From: ZLKRG08 sp964654815
GTDB taxonomy: Bacteria > Actinomycetota > Actinomycetes > Nanopelagicales > Nanopelagicaceae
Reading direction: 5' to 3'
DNA length: 6,367 nt
Assembly: GCA_964654815.1 (NCBI GenBank)
Contig: CAZZLH010000048.1
Location: 1 to 6,367, forward strand
The notes beneath the pieces were generated by a model. That model was given only the letters and a program-made list of their open reading frames with translations. It searched no databases and was not told the origin of the DNA. The translations under genes and the position numbers were made by a program. How positions within the stretch are numbered: the first letter of the stretch is position 1; each line of letters starts with the position of its first letter. Positions 5,712 through 6,367 of the stretch are shown here, piece after piece.

Positions 5712-6188
5712 ATGGCGACCAAACCCAGATGGCTAACTCCAGCAGAAGAAGCGGCTTGGCGCAAATATATTGTCGCAAGTCGTCGCCTCTTTGAAGCGCT
5801 AGAAGATGACTTGGGGCGCAATGGTTTATCGCTTTCAGATTATGAAATTTTGGTCCATCTCTCAGATGCAGCTGAGCGACGTTTGAGGATGGCTGATTTA
5901 GCGGAGAAGACCATTCTTTCCAGAAGTCGCCTCTCCCATCGGATCAAATATATGGAAGGCAAGGGCTGGGTAGAGCGACAGAAGTGCGCCGTCGATAAAC
6001 GCGGTACCTGGGCGGTAATGACTAATAAGGGTTGGCAGGCAATCGTAAAAGCAGCGCCCGATCATGTGGAGAGTATTCGCAATAGATTTATAGATCAGAT
6101 TAGTAGAGCAGATCAAGCAAATATCGCGAGCGCATTTGAGAAAGTTGAGAGCTCGCTAAGGCAGCAAATTCAAGAGAGTTTAAAATGA
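5712..6188 (+). CDS. MarR-family transcriptional regulator
   Basis: A 158-residue winged helix-turn-helix regulator of normal length for the family. N-terminal helices (about 8-35) and the C-terminal region (115-155) would form the dimer interface. The DNA-binding domain spans about 40-110, with the helix-turn-helix at RMADLAEKTILSRSRLSHRI (59-78), followed by EGKGWVER (82-89) and the wing DKRGTWAVMTNKG (95-107), which carries the family DxRG motif. The one cysteine, C92, lies just before the wing; I see no reason to call it a redox sensor. It probably represses itself and the divergent M13 peptidase through the palindrome in the shared promoter region. The ligand is unknown. The gene ends at the two-way terminator, whose A-run begins in its stop codon. 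Confidence 0.9.
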   Translation: MATKPRWLTPAEEAAWRKYIVASRRLFEALEDDLGRNGLSLSDYEILVHLSDAAERRLRMADLAEKTILSRSRLSHRIKYMEGKGWVERQKCAVDKRGTWAVMTNKGWQAIVKAAPDHVESIRNRFIDQISRADQANIASAFEKVESSLRQQIQESLK

Positions 6189-6218
6189 AAAACCCGCCAC
6201 ATAAAGTGGCGGGTTTTT
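6188..6218. terminator. Bidirectional intrinsic terminator between marR and the convergent basic-protein gene
   Basis: AAAAA plus CCCGCCAC pairs perfectly with GTGGCGGG plus TTTTT around the loop ATAAA, giving an eight-base-pair GC-rich stem extended by five A-T pairs. It has a T-run after the stem on the + strand and, by symmetry, on the - strand as well. It ends marR transcription on the + strand and the right-edge gene on the - strand, whose stop codon is only 19 bp away. Confidence 0.93.
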
Positions 6219-6236
6219 CGAAACGTAATCAGAAGA

Positions 6237-6367
6237 TTACTTAGCTGCTGCCTTCTTACGACGACGACGCTTCTTTGGAGCAGCTGCTGCAGCTGCTGCC
6301 TTCTTGCGGCGGCGCTTTGGAGCAGCCTTCTTAGCTGCTGCCTTCTTACGGCGACGCTTTGGAGCAG
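6237..6367 (-). CDS. Partial: C-terminal Lys/Arg/Ala-rich tail of a histone-H1-like DNA-binding protein (possibly HU)
   Basis: Only the last 42 codons and the stop (TAA on the - strand, 6239-6237) are inside the window; the gene continues past the right edge. The tail consists almost wholly of Ala, Lys, Arg and Pro in repeated blocks of the type APKRRRKKAAA, with a run of seven alanines between the second and third basic blocks and the ending RRRRKKAAAK. Such tails contact DNA in histone-H1-like proteins and in actinobacterial HU proteins such as HupB. Similar tails occur on actinobacterial topoisomerase I and a few other nucleic-acid-binding proteins, so the identity of the missing N-terminal domain is open. 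The reading frame is supported by the continuous biased composition and by the terminator just after the stop. Confidence 0.75.
   Translation of the reverse strand, partial: APKRRRKKAAAKKAAPKRRRKKAAAAAAAPKKRRRRKKAAAK
6240..6367 (-). repeat. Imperfect direct repeats encoding APKRRRKKAAA blocks
   Basis: Three basic blocks are encoded in tandem. On the + strand a 21-base stretch starting CTTAGCTGCTGCC is identical at 6240-6260 and 6330-6350, and CGCTTTGGAGCAG occurs at 6313-6325 and 6355-6367, with a close variant near 6268. Identity at base level, not only amino-acid level, points to recent duplication or slippage within the gene. The unit count is likely to vary between strains, and the region is prone to assembly error. 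Confidence 0.75.

Noticed and set aside
6237..6367. GCT/GCA-rich stretch as a noncoding microsatellite or CRISPR-like array
   Set aside because: One - strand frame is continuously open with a regular Ala/Lys/Arg/Pro pattern, ends in a stop and is followed by a terminator. The units have no spacers of constant length.

Overview
The window looks like a compact bacterial chromosome segment, most likely actinobacterial. The evidence is a moderate, not high, GC content, very short intergenic gaps, GTG starts, a gene that may be read from a leaderless transcript, and a Lys/Arg/Ala-rich histone-H1-like protein tail of the kind seen on actinobacterial HU proteins. A streamlined freshwater lineage such as acI/Nanopelagicales fits, but this is inference from general features and has not been tested by any search.

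Layout. Bases 1-152 hold a perfect hairpin (1-28), an AT-rich spacer with a 15-bp tandem duplication, and a strong ribosome binding site. Then comes a tight + strand operon of three genes: a DppB-type peptide ABC permease (153-1154) and two peptide ABC ATPases of the DppD (1151-2167) and DppF (2168-3166) types. No DppC-type permease lies between dppB and the ATPases, so the second permease and the solute-binding protein must be encoded upstream of the window or elsewhere. Converging on this operon with a 5-bp gap is a - strand pair: an M13-family zinc metallopeptidase (5650-3743) followed by a small secreted lipoprotein (3705-3172). Divergent from the peptidase is a MarR-family regulator (5712-6188). 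The 61-bp gap between them holds a perfect 7-2-7 inverted repeat that is the obvious operator candidate. A strong two-way terminator (6188-6218) separates the regulator from a convergent - strand gene at the right edge, of which only the 42-codon basic C-terminal tail is present.

How it fits together. The importer brings di- or oligopeptides into the cytoplasm. The M13 peptidase has no signal peptide and could degrade imported peptides there. The MarR protein probably controls the peptidase (with the lipoprotein behind it) and itself. A functional link between importer and peptidase is suggested only by proximity and plausible chemistry. I see no mobile element, CRISPR array, RNA gene or clearly new multi-gene system. 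The points most worth a second look are the operator, the Cys-rich modules in all three transporter genes, the missing permease partner and the repetitive basic tail.
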